A stretch of DNA of 64,000 nucleotides from Chelonoidis abingdonii (lineage: Eukaryota > Chordata > Testudines > Testudinidae), in assembly GCF_003597395.2 (NCBI RefSeq), contig NC_133770.1, positions 79,858,952 to 79,922,951 on the forward strand, in the 5' to 3' direction. How positions within the stretch are numbered: position 1 is the stretch's first letter; every line of letters starts with the position of its first letter. Both the position numbers and the translations under genes were made by a program. Under the pieces are notes generated by a model that saw nothing but the letters and a program-made list of their open reading frames with translations, was not told where the DNA came from and made no database searches. Positions 11,031-22,330 of this stretch are shown one piece after another.

Positions 11031-11638
11031 ATGGCGAGCTCAGCAGCACAAGTGGCCATGCAGTCCACCCAGAATCGCAAACAAGCTCCAGCATGGGGAG
11101 AATGGGAGACACTGGATCTGACTGCTGTATGGGAGAAGAATCTGTACAGGCAGAACTCTGATCAAAAAGAAGAAATGCTAATATATATGCCAAAATCGCA
11201 CAGGGCATGATGGACAGAGGCTACAACAGGGACACACAGCAGTGCCACATGAAACTCAAGGAGCTCAGGCAAGCCTATCAAAAGACAAAGGAGGCAAATG
11301 GTCACTCTGGATCAGAGTCCCATGCATGCTGCTTCTATGATCAGTTGCATGGCATTCTAGGGGGGGACCCTACCACTACCCCACCACTGTCCATGTACAC
11401 CTGCAAGGGGGGAGTCTTACACAACATGGAGGAGGATTTTGTGAATGAGGAGGAGGAGAATGCGCAGCAGGCAAGGGGTGAATCCGTTCTCCCCGGCAGC
11501 CAGGACCTTTTCATCACCCTGGAGCCGATACCCTCCCAAGGCGGGATCCCCGACCCTGAAGGCAGAGAAGGCCCTTCTGGTGAATGCACATTTGAAACTA
11601 CAGTACAGGATTTAAAAGCAATAGTGTTTAATGTTTGA
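11031..11638 (+). pseudogene. Harbinger Myb/trihelix-like protein, N-terminal part
   Basis: Starts MASSAAQVAMQ and enters a trihelix-like DNA-binding domain (APAWGEWETLDLTAVWEK). It then shifts frame between about 11150 and 11207 and continues as AKIAQGMMDRGYNRDTQQCH and KLKELRQAYQKTKEANG, the characteristic end of the domain. After that comes an acidic linker (EEDFVNEEEENAQQ). In Harbinger elements this protein binds the terminal sequence and helps the transposase enter the nucleus. The frameshift makes it a pseudogene. The reading stops at 11638; the C-terminal part appears at 12577, so the gap may be an intron. Confidence 0.8.
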
Positions 11639-12576
11639 TTTACTCTGAAGACTTGGGACGCATTCGTGGCCAGTACAGCTACTGGAAAAGTCTGTTAATG
11701 TGTCTGGGGATGGAGCGGGAATCCTCCAGGGACATCTCCATGAAACTCTCCTGGAGGTCTCTGAAAGACTTTGCAGAAGGTTTCTTAGGAGGGCTGCCTT
11801 ATTTTGTCTTCCATGGTAGGACATTTTACCACACCAAGCCAGTAGCAAGTAGTCTGGAATCACTGCAGCATAAATCATGGCAGCAAATGATCCTGGGTTT
11901 TGGTCGCATTCAAACAACGTTCGGTCTATATCTTTCTGTTAGCCTCAGGAGAGTGATATCATTCATGGTCACCTGGTTCAAACAGGGGAATTTTTGTAAG
12001 GGAACAGTAAAAGGACCTGGTTCAGCTGGGCTGTTTGCGCTTGGCTAAAAGGGATCATCCCTGAGAATAGCCACGCGGTGGTGGAGGGGGTGAAGGGATC
12101 ATCCCAAATAGCCACACAGAGGGGTGGGGGGAAGTGTGTGCTGCACATCCACCCAAAACCCACAGTCCCTCCTTTTAAATGGCAAACCCAACAGGCATTG
12201 CTTGCTATGGGAAAGGAGGGCACTGCAGTTTGAAAACATTCCCACATGTTATCAAGGTGTTAGAAGCCAAACCCATGTACCCTTTGGCTTACCATGGCTG
12301 CCTGAACACCAAATTCTGTTGCCCAGCCATGTGTGATGTGCCACCGTACCTGCAGGTGCTCAATATAAAAGGCAAATGCAACCTTGTTCCTAAAGCACAT
12401 GTGCTGTCTGCTGTGAATTGAAAGAGTCTCACATTTCTGAGAACAAAAGGATCATCTTAAATTTTACTCTCCCTTTTTATCCCCCCACAGGAGCACGTGT
12501 TTCTATGCTCCCCCTATCATCTCCATCCCTGAGGTTATCGCAGATTAGAAGGTGAAAAAAACGCACTCACCATGAC

Positions 12577-12930
12577 ATGTTTTCCAAGCTCATGCTGTCC
12601 TTCCGCACTGATAGGGCACAGCTGAATGCATGGAGGCATTCAGTGGCAGAGTCCAGGAAAGCATTAAGTGACCGTGATGAGAAGAGGCAGGATGCAATGC
12701 TGAGGCTAATGGGGGAGCAAATGGACATGCTCAGGCATCTGGTGGAGCTGCAGGAAAGCCAACAAGAGCACAGACCGCCGCTGCATCCACTGTACAACTG
12801 CCTGCCCTCCTACCCAAGTTCCATATCCGCCTCACTCAGATGGCCAAGAACGTGGGGGATTGCTGGGCACCCAGCCACTGCACTCCAGAGCATGGCCCAA
12901 GCAACAGAAGGCTGTCATTCAAACAGTTTT
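12577..12930 (+). pseudogene. Harbinger Myb-like protein, C-terminal coiled part
   Basis: The peptide FSKLMLSFRTDRAQLNAWRH and then ESRKALSDRDEKRQDAMLRL form a charged, probably coiled-coil segment ending in LVELQESQQEHRPPLHPLYN. I recognise this as the C-terminal half of the Myb-like protein of reptile Harbinger elements. It is separated from the N-terminal half by about 940 bp with no clear frame, probably an intron of the original gene. Bracketed by the element's termini, so not a host gene. Confidence 0.6.
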
Positions 12931-13154
12931 TTGATTGCTTATTGTAGCCACACTATAAATGTGGCCTTGTTCTTCCCTCCTCCGCTACCCCACCCGGGAT
13001 ACCTTGTCCGTTATCTCCCTTTTATTTTAATTAATAAAGAAAGAATGCAGGGTTTCAAAACAGTAGTGATTTTATTTCCTTTGCCAGCTGTGATCAAAGG
13101 AGGGAGGGTGGTTGGCTTACAGGGAGTTAAATCAACAAAAGGGGTGGGTTTGCA

Positions 13155-14150
13155 TCAAGGAGAAACACACACAACTGTCACACCATAGCCTGTCAAGAGA
13201 CTGGTTTTCAAAGCCTCTCTGATGTGCAGCGCGCCTACCTGTGCTCCTCTAATCACCCTGGTGTCTGCCTGTTCAAAACTGGCAGCCAGGCGATTTGTCT
13301 CAACCTCCCACCCCACCATAAATGTCCCCCTCTTGCTCTCACATATATTATGGAGCACACAGCAACTTGTAATAACAATGGGAATATTGGTTTCACTGAG
13401 GTCTAACCTAGTCAGCAAACAACACCAGCGAGCCTTTAAACATCCAAAGGCACATTCTACCACCATTATGCACTTGCTCAGCCTATATTTGAACTGCTCC
13501 TTACAGGCTGCCTGTGTATGGCTTCATGAGCCATGGGAGCAAGGAGTAGGCCGGGTCTCCAAGGATAGCTATTGGCATTTCAACATCCGCAACAGTAATT
13601 TTCTGGTCTGGGAAGTAAATCCCCTCTTGAAGCTGCTCAAACATCCCGGAGTTCCTAAAGATGCAAGTGTCATGCACCTTTCCCAGCCATCCCATGCTGA
13701 TGTCAGTGAAACGTCCCTTGTGATCCACCAGTGCTTGCAGCACCATTGAGAAGTACCCCTTGTGGTTTACATACTGATTGGCAAGGTGGTCTGGTGCCAA
13801 GATAGGGATATAGGTTCTGTCTATCTCCCCACCACAGTTAGGGAAAGCCATTTGCTGTGACCTGCACATTTACCAGAGTCATTACCCTTGATACCAGAAC
13901 ATCAGTGCTTGCACTGGCTACTTGAATCACAGCCGCCCCCACAGTAGACTTGCCCACTCCAAATTGATTCCCGACTCACTAGTAGCACTAGCAGTCAGGT
14001 GTTACAAGCTTCCACAGTGCTATCACCACTCTCTTCTCAACAGTCAAGGCAGCGCTCATCTTGGTATTCCTGCACTTTGGGGAAGGGGAAAGCAACTCAC
14101 AGAGTTCCAGAAAAGTGGCCTTCTGAATGCAAAATTTCGCAGCCACTGGG
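13155..14150 (-). pseudogene. Harbinger (HARBI1-type) DDE transposase, frameshifted
   Basis: Reads on the minus strand in three frames. The N-terminal part (14150-13880) includes VEKRVVIALWKL and related residues. The central part (13869-13501) has FPNCGGEIDRTYIPI, which carries the first catalytic Asp, then YFSMVLQALVDHKGRFTDIS, and ILGDPAYSLLPWLMKPYTG with the second Asp. The last part (13466-13155) has VVECAFGCLKARW, with the catalytic Glu, and CCVLHNICES. This is the DDE_Tnp_4 layout that cuts and pastes Harbinger elements. The frame is broken near 13870 and again between 13501 and 13466. It is not the domesticated host gene HARBI1, because it lies inside transposon termini and is disrupted. 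Confidence 0.85.
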
Positions 14151-14743
14151 AATCATCCCATACCCGCAATGCTATGCAGTCCCACCAGTCTATGCTTGTT
14201 TGCAGGGCCCAGAATTGACATTCCACTGTATCACATGACCCAATGCCACTATGATATCCCAATTGCCACAGCCCATGCTTTCACGAATGTCTGTGTCCCT
14301 GTCCTCATCACAGTCGTCCTTGTGCTGCTGTCTGTTAGCCGTCTCTTATCTGCAGTATAATGTGTGAGGTGTTTACAATGCTTGCAACAGTGGTGGTGAG
14401 CTGCTATGCTATGGCGTCTGCATGGGTAACCCAGGCAAAAAAGTGCAAAATGATTGTCTGCAGTTGCTTTCATGGAGGGAGGGGGGGGAGGGGAGAGTGA
14501 CGACATGTACCCAAAACCACCTGCAACAATGTTTTTGCCCCATCAGGCATTGGGAGCTTAACCCAGAATTCCAATGGGCAGCGGGAACTGTGGGATAGCT
14601 CCGTGCACCGCTCCGTGAGTCTATGCTAGCCACTCCGCCAATGTAATGCGCTTCGTGGGGACCCACACAATTGACTATATAAAACTGATTTTTAAAAATT
14701 GACTTCTATAAAATTGATCTAATTTCATAGTGTAGACATACCC

Positions 14744-17700
14744 TAAGATATCAGAAGAGCCTGTCAGATTTATGCTATGTAAAACACCTGAACACACATT
14801 TAACTAATTGTACATATATGAATTATGGGGGTTTTAAACTGATAAACTAGGGAGAATAGCTGGTGAAAGACTAACATGCATAGTGTAATAAATAATTTGT
14901 GAGCCTAATGATTTGTCTGTCTTAGCACAGTTTTCATGGCCAAAAAGTTTCACTTAATTTCATAGTAATAGGATTAAAAAAAAGATTTAGATGATTCAGG
15001 AAATTCAGTATATTGCTGTTCACCACAGGAGCTTTCTTTCTCTATATGGAGGTGCATATGCTCTATCTAGAGTGTGTATGTTTTTAAAAAGACTGTGTGT
15101 TTATTATAATTTGCAATGTCTCCCTGAATCTGTATGTAATTCAAGAATCCTCCCTGTAAAGCAAGAAGCTCATCTTTCATTCTAGAAGTAATTAGTTGCA
15201 AGAGGAGCCAGGAGCATTATAATATTCCATTATATTTTGTTTTTCCAGCAAGAGAGCAGTAATTTGCAAGGCTGACAATCAAACCTGTTTAATATTTACT
15301 GTCATCCATGGTCTCTCAGACTAAATTTTCAACTAGTGATTTTAGGCACCTAAATTTGTGGATGACCTATCTGAAATGCTTTGAAGTAAATGATTTTCAG
15401 AAGATAGAGAGCACCCGTGCAACTGAAAATGGGGCCCATCTTCTAAAGGCTCTCAAGTTGGGCACCCAAAATTAATAGTCAGTTCTGCAAATGTAGACTT
15501 CCCATCCACAGCATCTTCTCTGTTAGAGCAAACATTCAATTTTTCTGATTACGAAATTTGTAATTTAAGATTTGGGGTTTTTTTTTATCTTGACTTTGCA
15601 TGACAAACTTCTGTTCATACTACACAAACCAGTGTCGTTTTCCCCAAAGAATCATTGGACTTGTTTATAGCATAAATTGCTAGATAATTACCAAAGCACA
15701 AATCAAGTATTTCTGGTTGATATTAGTAGAAATCAGTTTTTCCTGATGTAACAGATTGCCCTATTCTGGTTGAACTTTAATACAGTCAGGCAGATGGTAG
15801 AAGGGTAAAGTATGTTGTTAATTATTTACTCAATGTGTTTGCTGATGGACCTCCATGCTTCACAGATTCCACATTACATCAAGAAAAAATGAAAATTAAT
15901 TTATATTACATATTTTTAAGAGTGTGGTTTAACTCTTCGGACAAATATCTCATCCTCAGTAAATTGCACTGATGTACAATGAGTATATTCATCCTGAGCA
16001 CCACCACACTCCTTACAACAGGTGACCTGGCTATGCTCCATTATAAATACAGCTCCCTCCTTCAACATAAGCTCTCTCTATTTTCTTAGATCTCTGCTAG
16101 TCCTCTGGCTGTCAACTTCATTAAACCCATCCTCACCCATCTGTTTTCAGCAGCTGGTCTACTTCTTCAGGAGAAAGCCACTGGGTGTTTTTGTGAAAAT
16201 AATAATAAAAAAAAAGTTATCACATTTTCCCCCCCAAAAAAATTATTTAAATTTTTTGTTTAATGAAAACCACATTTTTTTGGTCAATGAAAAATGTCAA
16301 TGACCATTTCAATATTATTCAAACCTCTTTTTTATTGAAAATGTTACCAATTTTTTGTACAAAATGGAACATTTTGACACTGCCAACAATTTTTTTGTGA
16401 AAAAAGACCATTTCCCAACATAACAAAAAATGAATTCAGAACATTTAAACCGAACTGTTGCCCCCAGTGCCTCTGGAAGCACATTCCACCTGAGTACCAG
16501 AGAAATTGGCATGCTTCTCCATGTTATACCTCAGCATTTGAGGGACAGGATCTAATAGTTCTCTTCTAGTTTAAATGGGAGGAACCTGCTTGCAGGACAT
16601 TCTCAAGGAAGTGCCGTCTACTTTGGAACTGGATTATATTTGTATTGGTTGTTCTAATTTAGCAAACACAGTTACATATTGGAAGGGTTTATTTATGCTG
16701 TACTATTTTTCTAATCACTGTTCTCTTTAAGAAGAGCTACAAAAACTGGCAAATGTAGGTGGGGGTGTTGACTGATATTCTGTAGTGACACCCGTCCTTC
16801 CCTTGAAAGGTTAATTCTGAAAATAAGGTAAATAGGCCCCCTCTTTTATTCTGGCTGTGCTGCAATAAAAGGGTGATTGTTCAAGCTGCAGCATTCAATT
16901 ATTTTGTTTCTTATGCTATCTCCATGTAAGAAAATATAGCCCAGCTTAGATGGTTTCTGAGTGCTTTTCAGTTTTGCTCTTCACTGCAAGGGATGCAAAA
17001 CAAAAAGAAGAGTCACAGAGGATTAAGAAATTATCACACTGCCAACATAAGCAGTGAAAATTGTTTCCTAGATGTGTTTGTCCTTTTATTGGAACTGATT
17101 TTTAGAATATATGTTTGCTGGAGGAAAACTTGCTAGTTAAGGATGGCAGGCTGACACCCACAGGGAGAGTTTCAAAATGTGGCATGGGGATATAGCCATC
17201 TAGTTCCTGTTTGGAGTCACACAGCTAAAATTCTATACCATGCTTAGGAAACTTATTCCCTGATGGGCTAATTGATTTGATATAATTAAAAAAAACCCTT
17301 GCCTATTTGTAAAAAACACAGAGCACTCTGAAAATGCTTAGATGATAGACATCAAAATGAGAACATAGTGAGATTTGTTGCTATGATGCATGAAATGGAG
17401 AAAAATTGTGTCCCCCGATTGTGAAAACTAAAGGATAGAGAACAAAGCAGCGCTACTGATTTGGTAGTATCCATTTCTGTGGCACCTAAAACTTACTGGT
17501 ATTAAAACTGAGTCCACCAAATCAGGTTCTTGAAACACAATGATAATACTCATGCAATGGAATCCTAAATGAAAACGATCAGTTTCTCAAGAAGGGAAAG
17601 TCATGTGAAGGATTGGTCCTGTATTTGTAATTTGTCTTGTTTATAGGACTGCTGTAGGCATGAGTGTTCATCTTACACCAGCGTTGTTTGTTTGTTGGGT

Positions 17701-18734
17701 TTTTGTACTTCCAGATCTGGTGGGCTGGGAGCTCTAAAAAGGAAAGACTTATTCCTCTAGGACAGAAAGTTAGCATTGTTGTGGTGGCTCCTTACTAACA
17801 ACAAGAGTATGATCTTAGAATAACTTCAGTATTGTTGTGAAAGCAGAGCTCCTGGGGAGCAGTGGCAGTGCCCATTAGCTAAAGCCCTTTTTTTTATTTG
17901 GAAGCTGCCTGAAAGCAGGGCAGATCAATACTTGTCTGAAGTTGCTGACTTTTTCTTTAAAATCTCCGCTTTCATTAAAAAAAATTAAAAGGGGGAATGG
18001 AGTGTAAGCAATAGAGACACAGATGAATCTACAGAGAGCCTGCAACAGTAGCTGTGACAGATGTGCACTGCCCTGTTCATCTCTGTTAAATATTAAGTCA
18101 GATGCCCCAAATGATCATATAAATGTCAACAGTGCTATTTCATTGCTCCAGTAACAAAGGAGGAGGAATCACAGATCTGCACAATATACTATGAGCAACA
18201 TCTCATTTTAACTGCCACAAAGGGTGGCATTTGGTAGACGCCACCACTTTTCCCCCTCTCCAATCAGAAAGGAACCCAGCAAAGCCATGGGCATAGTGAA
18301 GCCTGCAGGAGGGGGAGCCAAGCTCTAGGAGTCCAGAGGAGGTCAGATGGTAGCACAGAATGCTATTTTAAACATCAGCCCAATCTACTGCGAGCACCAC
18401 CACCTGCTCTGCTTACATGGGCAGAACTTATATTGTGGGCAAAGCTTAGAATAGTACCATCACCGTTTTTTCCCCCTTTCAATTCAACCCCTCAATGAAA
18501 GATGATACTGAAAAATCAAACCAATGGCTCTCATGAGTTAGTAGGACAGCATCAGTAAAAGGTGGAAGGAAAACGGCAACCAGCTCTATAGAGAACATTT
18601 TACATTTTTGAAAGAAGTTAACATTAATTTTTAAATTTGGGTGTGTGCGGCAAGGGGGGATTTAGACACTTCTGGGGGTGTTTAACCTTTAAATGCAATT
18701 GCCATTTATACTTATTTCTATGACGGGCGAATCC
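14744..18734. other. Intergenic, mostly unrecognised
   Basis: AT-rich. A decayed dispersed repeat may sit at 15390-15480 ('gagcacccgtgcaactgaaaat'-type sequence). A low-complexity A/T-rich block rich in 'aatgaaaa' and 'ttttttg' words occupies 16185-16460. No convincing exon; the longest open frames (up to 93 codons, 16022-16303) are in low-complexity sequence. Confidence 0.5.
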
Positions 18735-19174
18735 CTGAAAGTGGAAATAAAATAACATGGAATAATAAGGAAGTGTTATTTACTCCTTCTCATAACACAA
18801 GAACTAGGGGTCACCAAATGAAATTAATAGGCAGCAGGTTAAAAATAAACAAAAGGAAGCATTTCTTCACACAACGCACAGTCAGTCTGTGGAACCCTTT
18901 GCCAGAGGATGTTGTGAAGGCCAAGACTAGAACAGGGTTCAAAAAAGAACTAGATAAGTTCATGGAGAATAGGTCCATCAATGGCTATTAGCCAGGATGG
19001 GCAGTGATGGTGTCCCTAACCTCTGTTTGCCAGAAGCTGGGAATGTGTGACAGGGGATGGATCACTTGATGATTTTACCTGTTCTGTTCATTCCCTCTGG
19101 GGCACCTGGCATTGGCCACTGTTGGAAGACAGGATACTGGGCTAGATGGACCTTTGGTCTGACCGTTCTTATGT
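18735..19174 (+). mobile_element. CR1 LINE 3' end (second subfamily)
   Basis: The segment 18773-18991 translates as the last codons of the CR1 reverse transcriptase ORF ([39 protein letters not shown]), ending at a natural stop. The 3' UTR follows with 'agccaggatgggcagtgatg', 'gaagacaggatactgggct' and 'gatggacctttggtctgacc', closing at 'gttcttatgt'. This subfamily differs from the copy at 1814. No host function is implied by the 72-codon open frame. Confidence 0.93.
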
Positions 19175-19437
19175 AACACATGCCTGCTGATTCTTTTTCT
19201 GAATAGAACATTGAACATAGGAAGCTCTTAAGTGACTTGTATGGGATTTTTATTTCTTCTTATGATTATTTTTATTTTTTTTAATTATTATTGGGATATA
19301 AAACTGGACTGGACAACCACTAGACAATGGATGGCAGGGAACAGTCCTGTATTGTCATGAAGATAGACTCATAATGACCTAACATTTCCCATCTCCGATA
19401 ACTTTCACTGTCTGATCTTTATAGCCATTGTATATAC

Positions 19438-19734
19438 CAGGGGTAGGCAACCTATGGCACAGGTGCCGAAGGCGGCACGTGAGCTGATTTTCAGTGGCAC
19501 TCACACTGCCCGAGTCCTGGCCACTGGTCTGGGGGGCTCTGCATTTTAATTTAATTTTAAATGAAGCTTCTTAAACATTTTACTTTACATACAACAATAG
19601 TTTAGTTATATATTGTAGACTTATAGAAAGAGACCTTCTAAAAACCTTAAAATGTATTACCGGCATGCAAAACCTTGAATCAGAGCGAAAAAATGAAGAC
19701 TCGGCACAGCACTTCTGAAAGGTTGCCAACCCTG
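19438..19734 (+). mobile_element. hAT MITE, copy 2 of 5
   Basis: Termini caggggtaggcaacc and ggttgccaaccctg. Perfect 8-bp duplication gtatatac at 19430-19437 and 19735-19742. Lacks about 10 bp of the internal 'taaaacccttattta' region seen in copy 1. Confidence 0.93.
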
Positions 19735-19880
19735 GTATATACCCTTGCAAACCTGTCAAAATTTTCTATATGAGGAAGTAAGCAGGCGCCCCTTGATTGT
19801 TTTGAAGACCCACATAAATCCTAATGTCACCCTTCATGAGGTTTGAAATCTTCTACACATACTTCCCTTCCCCTACCCTG

Positions 19881-21316
19881 TGATATGGCACCCCATATTC
19901 TTCATAAACATATTGTTTTGATATGAATATGGCATAACTATGATATGTTTTATGCAAGATGGATCATGTGAGATATTATTGGAAAGGTTATGGTTTACTG
20001 AAAGTGATTATCCAATTTGTATTTATGTACCATTTCTGTATCTGAAGTTAGGGATATTGACTATATAACAATTAAAACTGTGTGTGTCCTTCGGGGAACT
20101 CCCACCAGACATTAAGCAATCAAGCCTGGATGGACCATTAAGGACAACAGAACTTTGAAGATACTAATCTCCCACCTTCCTAAGAAGCTTCATGGGATGC
20201 TGCTTTGACACTACAAAGTCATGTGATCATGTCACCAGGTATATGGTCCCAGGGCTGGTATTTTTCCACTGGAAGGGGGTAGGCTAGGAAACAAGAGATA
20301 CCCACCATAGGTAAATCCTATTTAAGGCTGGGAAGTGAGGTAATCAGGGCTCTTTTCCACTGCCTCCCCACTCAGGAAGGAAGACTGCTGAAAACATCTG
20401 AAGAAACAAAGAAACTGAGCTGGGGAGGCGGGGGCTGAGTCCAGGTGAGAAAGAACAGCCTGTAAAAGGAATACCTGAAGATTTAAGCTGCAAGCAGTGC
20501 AGTTTACCTTCAAGAAACTGCAACCTGCTTGAAACAACATTTAGGGTGAGAAATTTATTATTTGTAGCCAGTATTCCTTAGTGCATTAAGCTTAGTTTGC
20601 GTGTTTTGTTTTATTTGTTCAGTAATCTGCTTTGTTCTGTTTGCTATCCCTTTTAATCACTTAAAATTTACTGTTGTAGTTAATAAACTTGTTTCATATT
20701 TATTCCAAAACCCAGTTTGTGCAATTCACAACTGGGGATGGGGAGGCAAAAAGCTGTGCATAGCTTCCTCCACATTGAAGGAGGGGGTGATTTTAATTAG
20801 CTCATACTATATAGATCTCCACACAATGTAAGACAGTATAATTTTGGGTTTACACTACAGAGGGTGTTCGTACTGGAGCGCTTGGCAATCCCCTAACTGA
20901 GTCCTCCCACAGAGATCTGATTGCAGACCAGTGGTGGGAAACCTGCAGCCCGTCAGGGTAATCCACTGGTGGGCCACAATAGTTTGTTTACACTGACCGT
21001 CTGCAGGCATGGCCACCCACAGCTTCCAGTGGCTGCACTTCGCCATTCCCGACTTCCCGCACCTGCCATTGGCCAGGAATGGCAAATGCAGCCACTGGGA
21101 GTTGTGGGCAGCCACAGCTGCAGGCTGCCCACCACTGTTGTAGACTGTGTGAGAGTCTACAGCTGGGTGTGTCCCCACCTGTGTGCTGGAAAGGGCCTTG
21201 AGAGCCTGCTACAGCAGCACAGAGTGGGCGGGACCCAGGCTGCTGGGACAAATGCGCTCAGTGGGATCCCAACACATCAGGTGGCACCCTGGAAAGGGGA
21301 GGGCCAACCTGTCACA
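19881..21316 (+). mobile_element. ERV-like solo LTR, interrupted by a hAT element
   Basis: Starts tgatatggcacccc and ends at about ...cctgtcaca, giving TG...CA ends. It contains an AATAAA signal at 20682-20687, in 'ttaataaacttgtttc', as expected for the R region of an LTR. About 1.2 kb without the hAT insert at 20929-21137. No coding region accompanies it, and I could not find a convincing flanking duplication, so the boundaries are approximate. The assignment to a retrovirus-like family is by recognition of the LTR type. Confidence 0.6.
20929..21137 (+). mobile_element. Palindromic hAT element inside the LTR
   Basis: Termini cagtggtgggaaacctg and caggctgcccaccactg are inverted repeats. The flanking 8-mers ttgcagac (20921-20928) and ttgtagac (21138-21145) match at 7 of 8. 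The halves are also mutually complementary further in ('cacagcttccagtggctgca' versus 'tgcagccactgggagttgtg'), so the whole element can fold on itself. The open frames across it on both strands are consequences of this palindromic GC-rich structure. Confidence 0.85.
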
Positions 21317-21849
21317 CCTCACTTTCTATTTTGCTGCTAGCACCCTGCAGTAGCAGCTACGCGCATTAAATGCTTCTCCTCTCCAAAGCGTCCAGTGCAC
21401 CTTTGGTAGACGTGGGTAGGGAACAGCAGCGTCAGGGGCTCCCTTGTCAAAATGTGGTGTCCACTGACCCGGGCCTGACACCCCGCAGGGAGATCCCCAG
21501 CCAAGCACCGACAGGGGTCTCCGCTGGAAGAAAGAGACGCTCACGTCCCGCAGCCTGCTCCGAGGCAAAACCCCGCCCCAAAACAAGGGTTTACACGAGC
21601 GGGGACAGAAAGCGCCTTTCCGTGGCCCCAGCACAAAGCCGACTTCATTCCCGGGCAGGGCTGCGCTCCTGCCCTGGGGAGAGAGGGGAGGGGGCGGTTT
21701 GCCATTGTCCTCAATGGGGCCGGAATCCGCCCCCCCAGGTTACAAGCCTTGAAGTGAACAGTCCGTGGAGCCAGCTCCCACCGCCTCCCCGGGCCAGCGG
21801 GCTGACGCACCTCTCCTCGCTCGGGAGCTGCGCCGCTTCGGCACCGCCT

Positions 21850-21889
21850 NNNNNNNNNNNNNNNNNNNNNNNNNNNNNNNNNNNNNNNN
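21850..21889. other. Assembly gap (40 N)
   Basis: Unsequenced bases in the GC-rich region about 160 bp upstream of the CMTM8 start codon. Confidence 0.99.
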
Positions 21890-22048
21890 TGCGGTGCCCG
21901 GGGCCGGGGGCCGCGCCGGGCTGGCAGCCGCACAAAGCCCCGCTCGCTCTGCGCTCACGTGCCCGCCGCCCATAGGCCGGGCTGACCCTGCGTATCCCGC
22001 ACTTGCACCGCTCCGCAGCCTGCCCAGCCCGGGTCCCGGCGGCCGAGG

Positions 22049-22210
22049 ATGGAGCAACCGTCTCAGCAGCGCCCTGGCGCCCAGACCGTCACCACCACCA
22101 GCAACTCCTTCATCGCCAGCTTCTCCCCGGCCGGCGCCAGCACCAGCACCCTCGCCTACGACAGGGAGTTCCTGCGAACCGCGCCCGGCGTCCTCATGCT
22201 GGCCGAGATC
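22049..22210 (+). CDS. CMTM8: CMTM8 exon 1 (coding part)
   Basis: Encodes the first 54 residues of CMTM8, a four-pass MARVEL-domain protein of the chemokine-like factor superfamily; mammalian CMTM8 is reported to promote EGFR internalisation and to affect apoptosis and adhesion. The start codon at 22049 opens MEQPSQQRPGAQTVTTTSNS, a Ser/Thr-rich cytosolic N-terminus. It leads to LAYDREFLRTAPGVLMLAEI, the strongly conserved entry to the first membrane helix. The exon ends ...gccgagatc, followed by the donor gtgagt at 22211, in phase 0. No in-frame ATG upstream gives a better family match. The hydrophobic helix continues in exon 2 (56643). Assignment rests on my recognition of the family; CMTM7 is less similar at this N-terminus. 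Confidence 0.93.
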
Positions 22211-22330
22211 GTGAGTAACCCGCGCGCTGCCGCGTCCCCTCGGCTTGTGGGGCAGGGGAGCCCCCGGGGCTGACTGCTGCTCCCGGGCAGGATTCCCGGG
22301 GACTTTTGGACTCTCCCTCCCACGCTTTGT

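Larger units (their letters stand above)
10696..14743 (+). mobile_element. PIF/Harbinger DNA transposon, near full length, decayed
   Basis: Inverted termini 'gccctggtctacactac' (left) and 'tagtgtagacataccc' (right) flank 4.05 kb. The flanking trinucleotides are tta and taa, consistent with the TWA target of Harbinger with one change. Inside are the two genes that define the superfamily: a Myb/trihelix-like DNA-binding protein on the plus strand (11031-11638 and 12577-12930) and a DDE transposase on the minus strand (13155-14150). The two face each other. Both are frameshifted, so the element is dead. Confidence 0.88.
21370..22330 (+). promoter_or_regulatory. CMTM8: CpG island and presumed promoter of CMTM8
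   Basis: A sharp rise in GC and CpG content around the first exon, with Sp1-like gggcgg-type motifs such as 'gagggggcggtttgcc' at about 21690 and 'cccgccgcccat' at about 21963. No TATA box is evident just upstream of the start codon, as is usual for CpG-island promoters. The transcription start cannot be placed from sequence. A 40-base gap at 21850-21889 lies within the presumed 5' UTR or promoter. Open frames of up to 227 codons on either strand reflect lack of stops in GC-rich DNA. Confidence 0.6.

Noticed and set aside
13155..14150. Domesticated HARBI1 gene
   Set aside because: It is frameshifted and lies inside Harbinger termini together with the element's Myb-like gene.
16185..16460. 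Possible SINE or satellite in A/T-rich 'aatgaaaa' sequence
   Set aside because: Low complexity without defined ends or period; kept only as a remark in the intergenic entry.
18773..18991. 72-codon open frame with a basic peptide
   Set aside because: It is the C-terminal end of a CR1 reverse transcriptase ORF.
1..21369. Exons of neighbouring genes such as GPD1L or other CMTM paralogues
   Set aside because: I looked for MARVEL-type helices and dehydrogenase motifs on both strands and saw none; every readable protein segment belongs to a mobile element.
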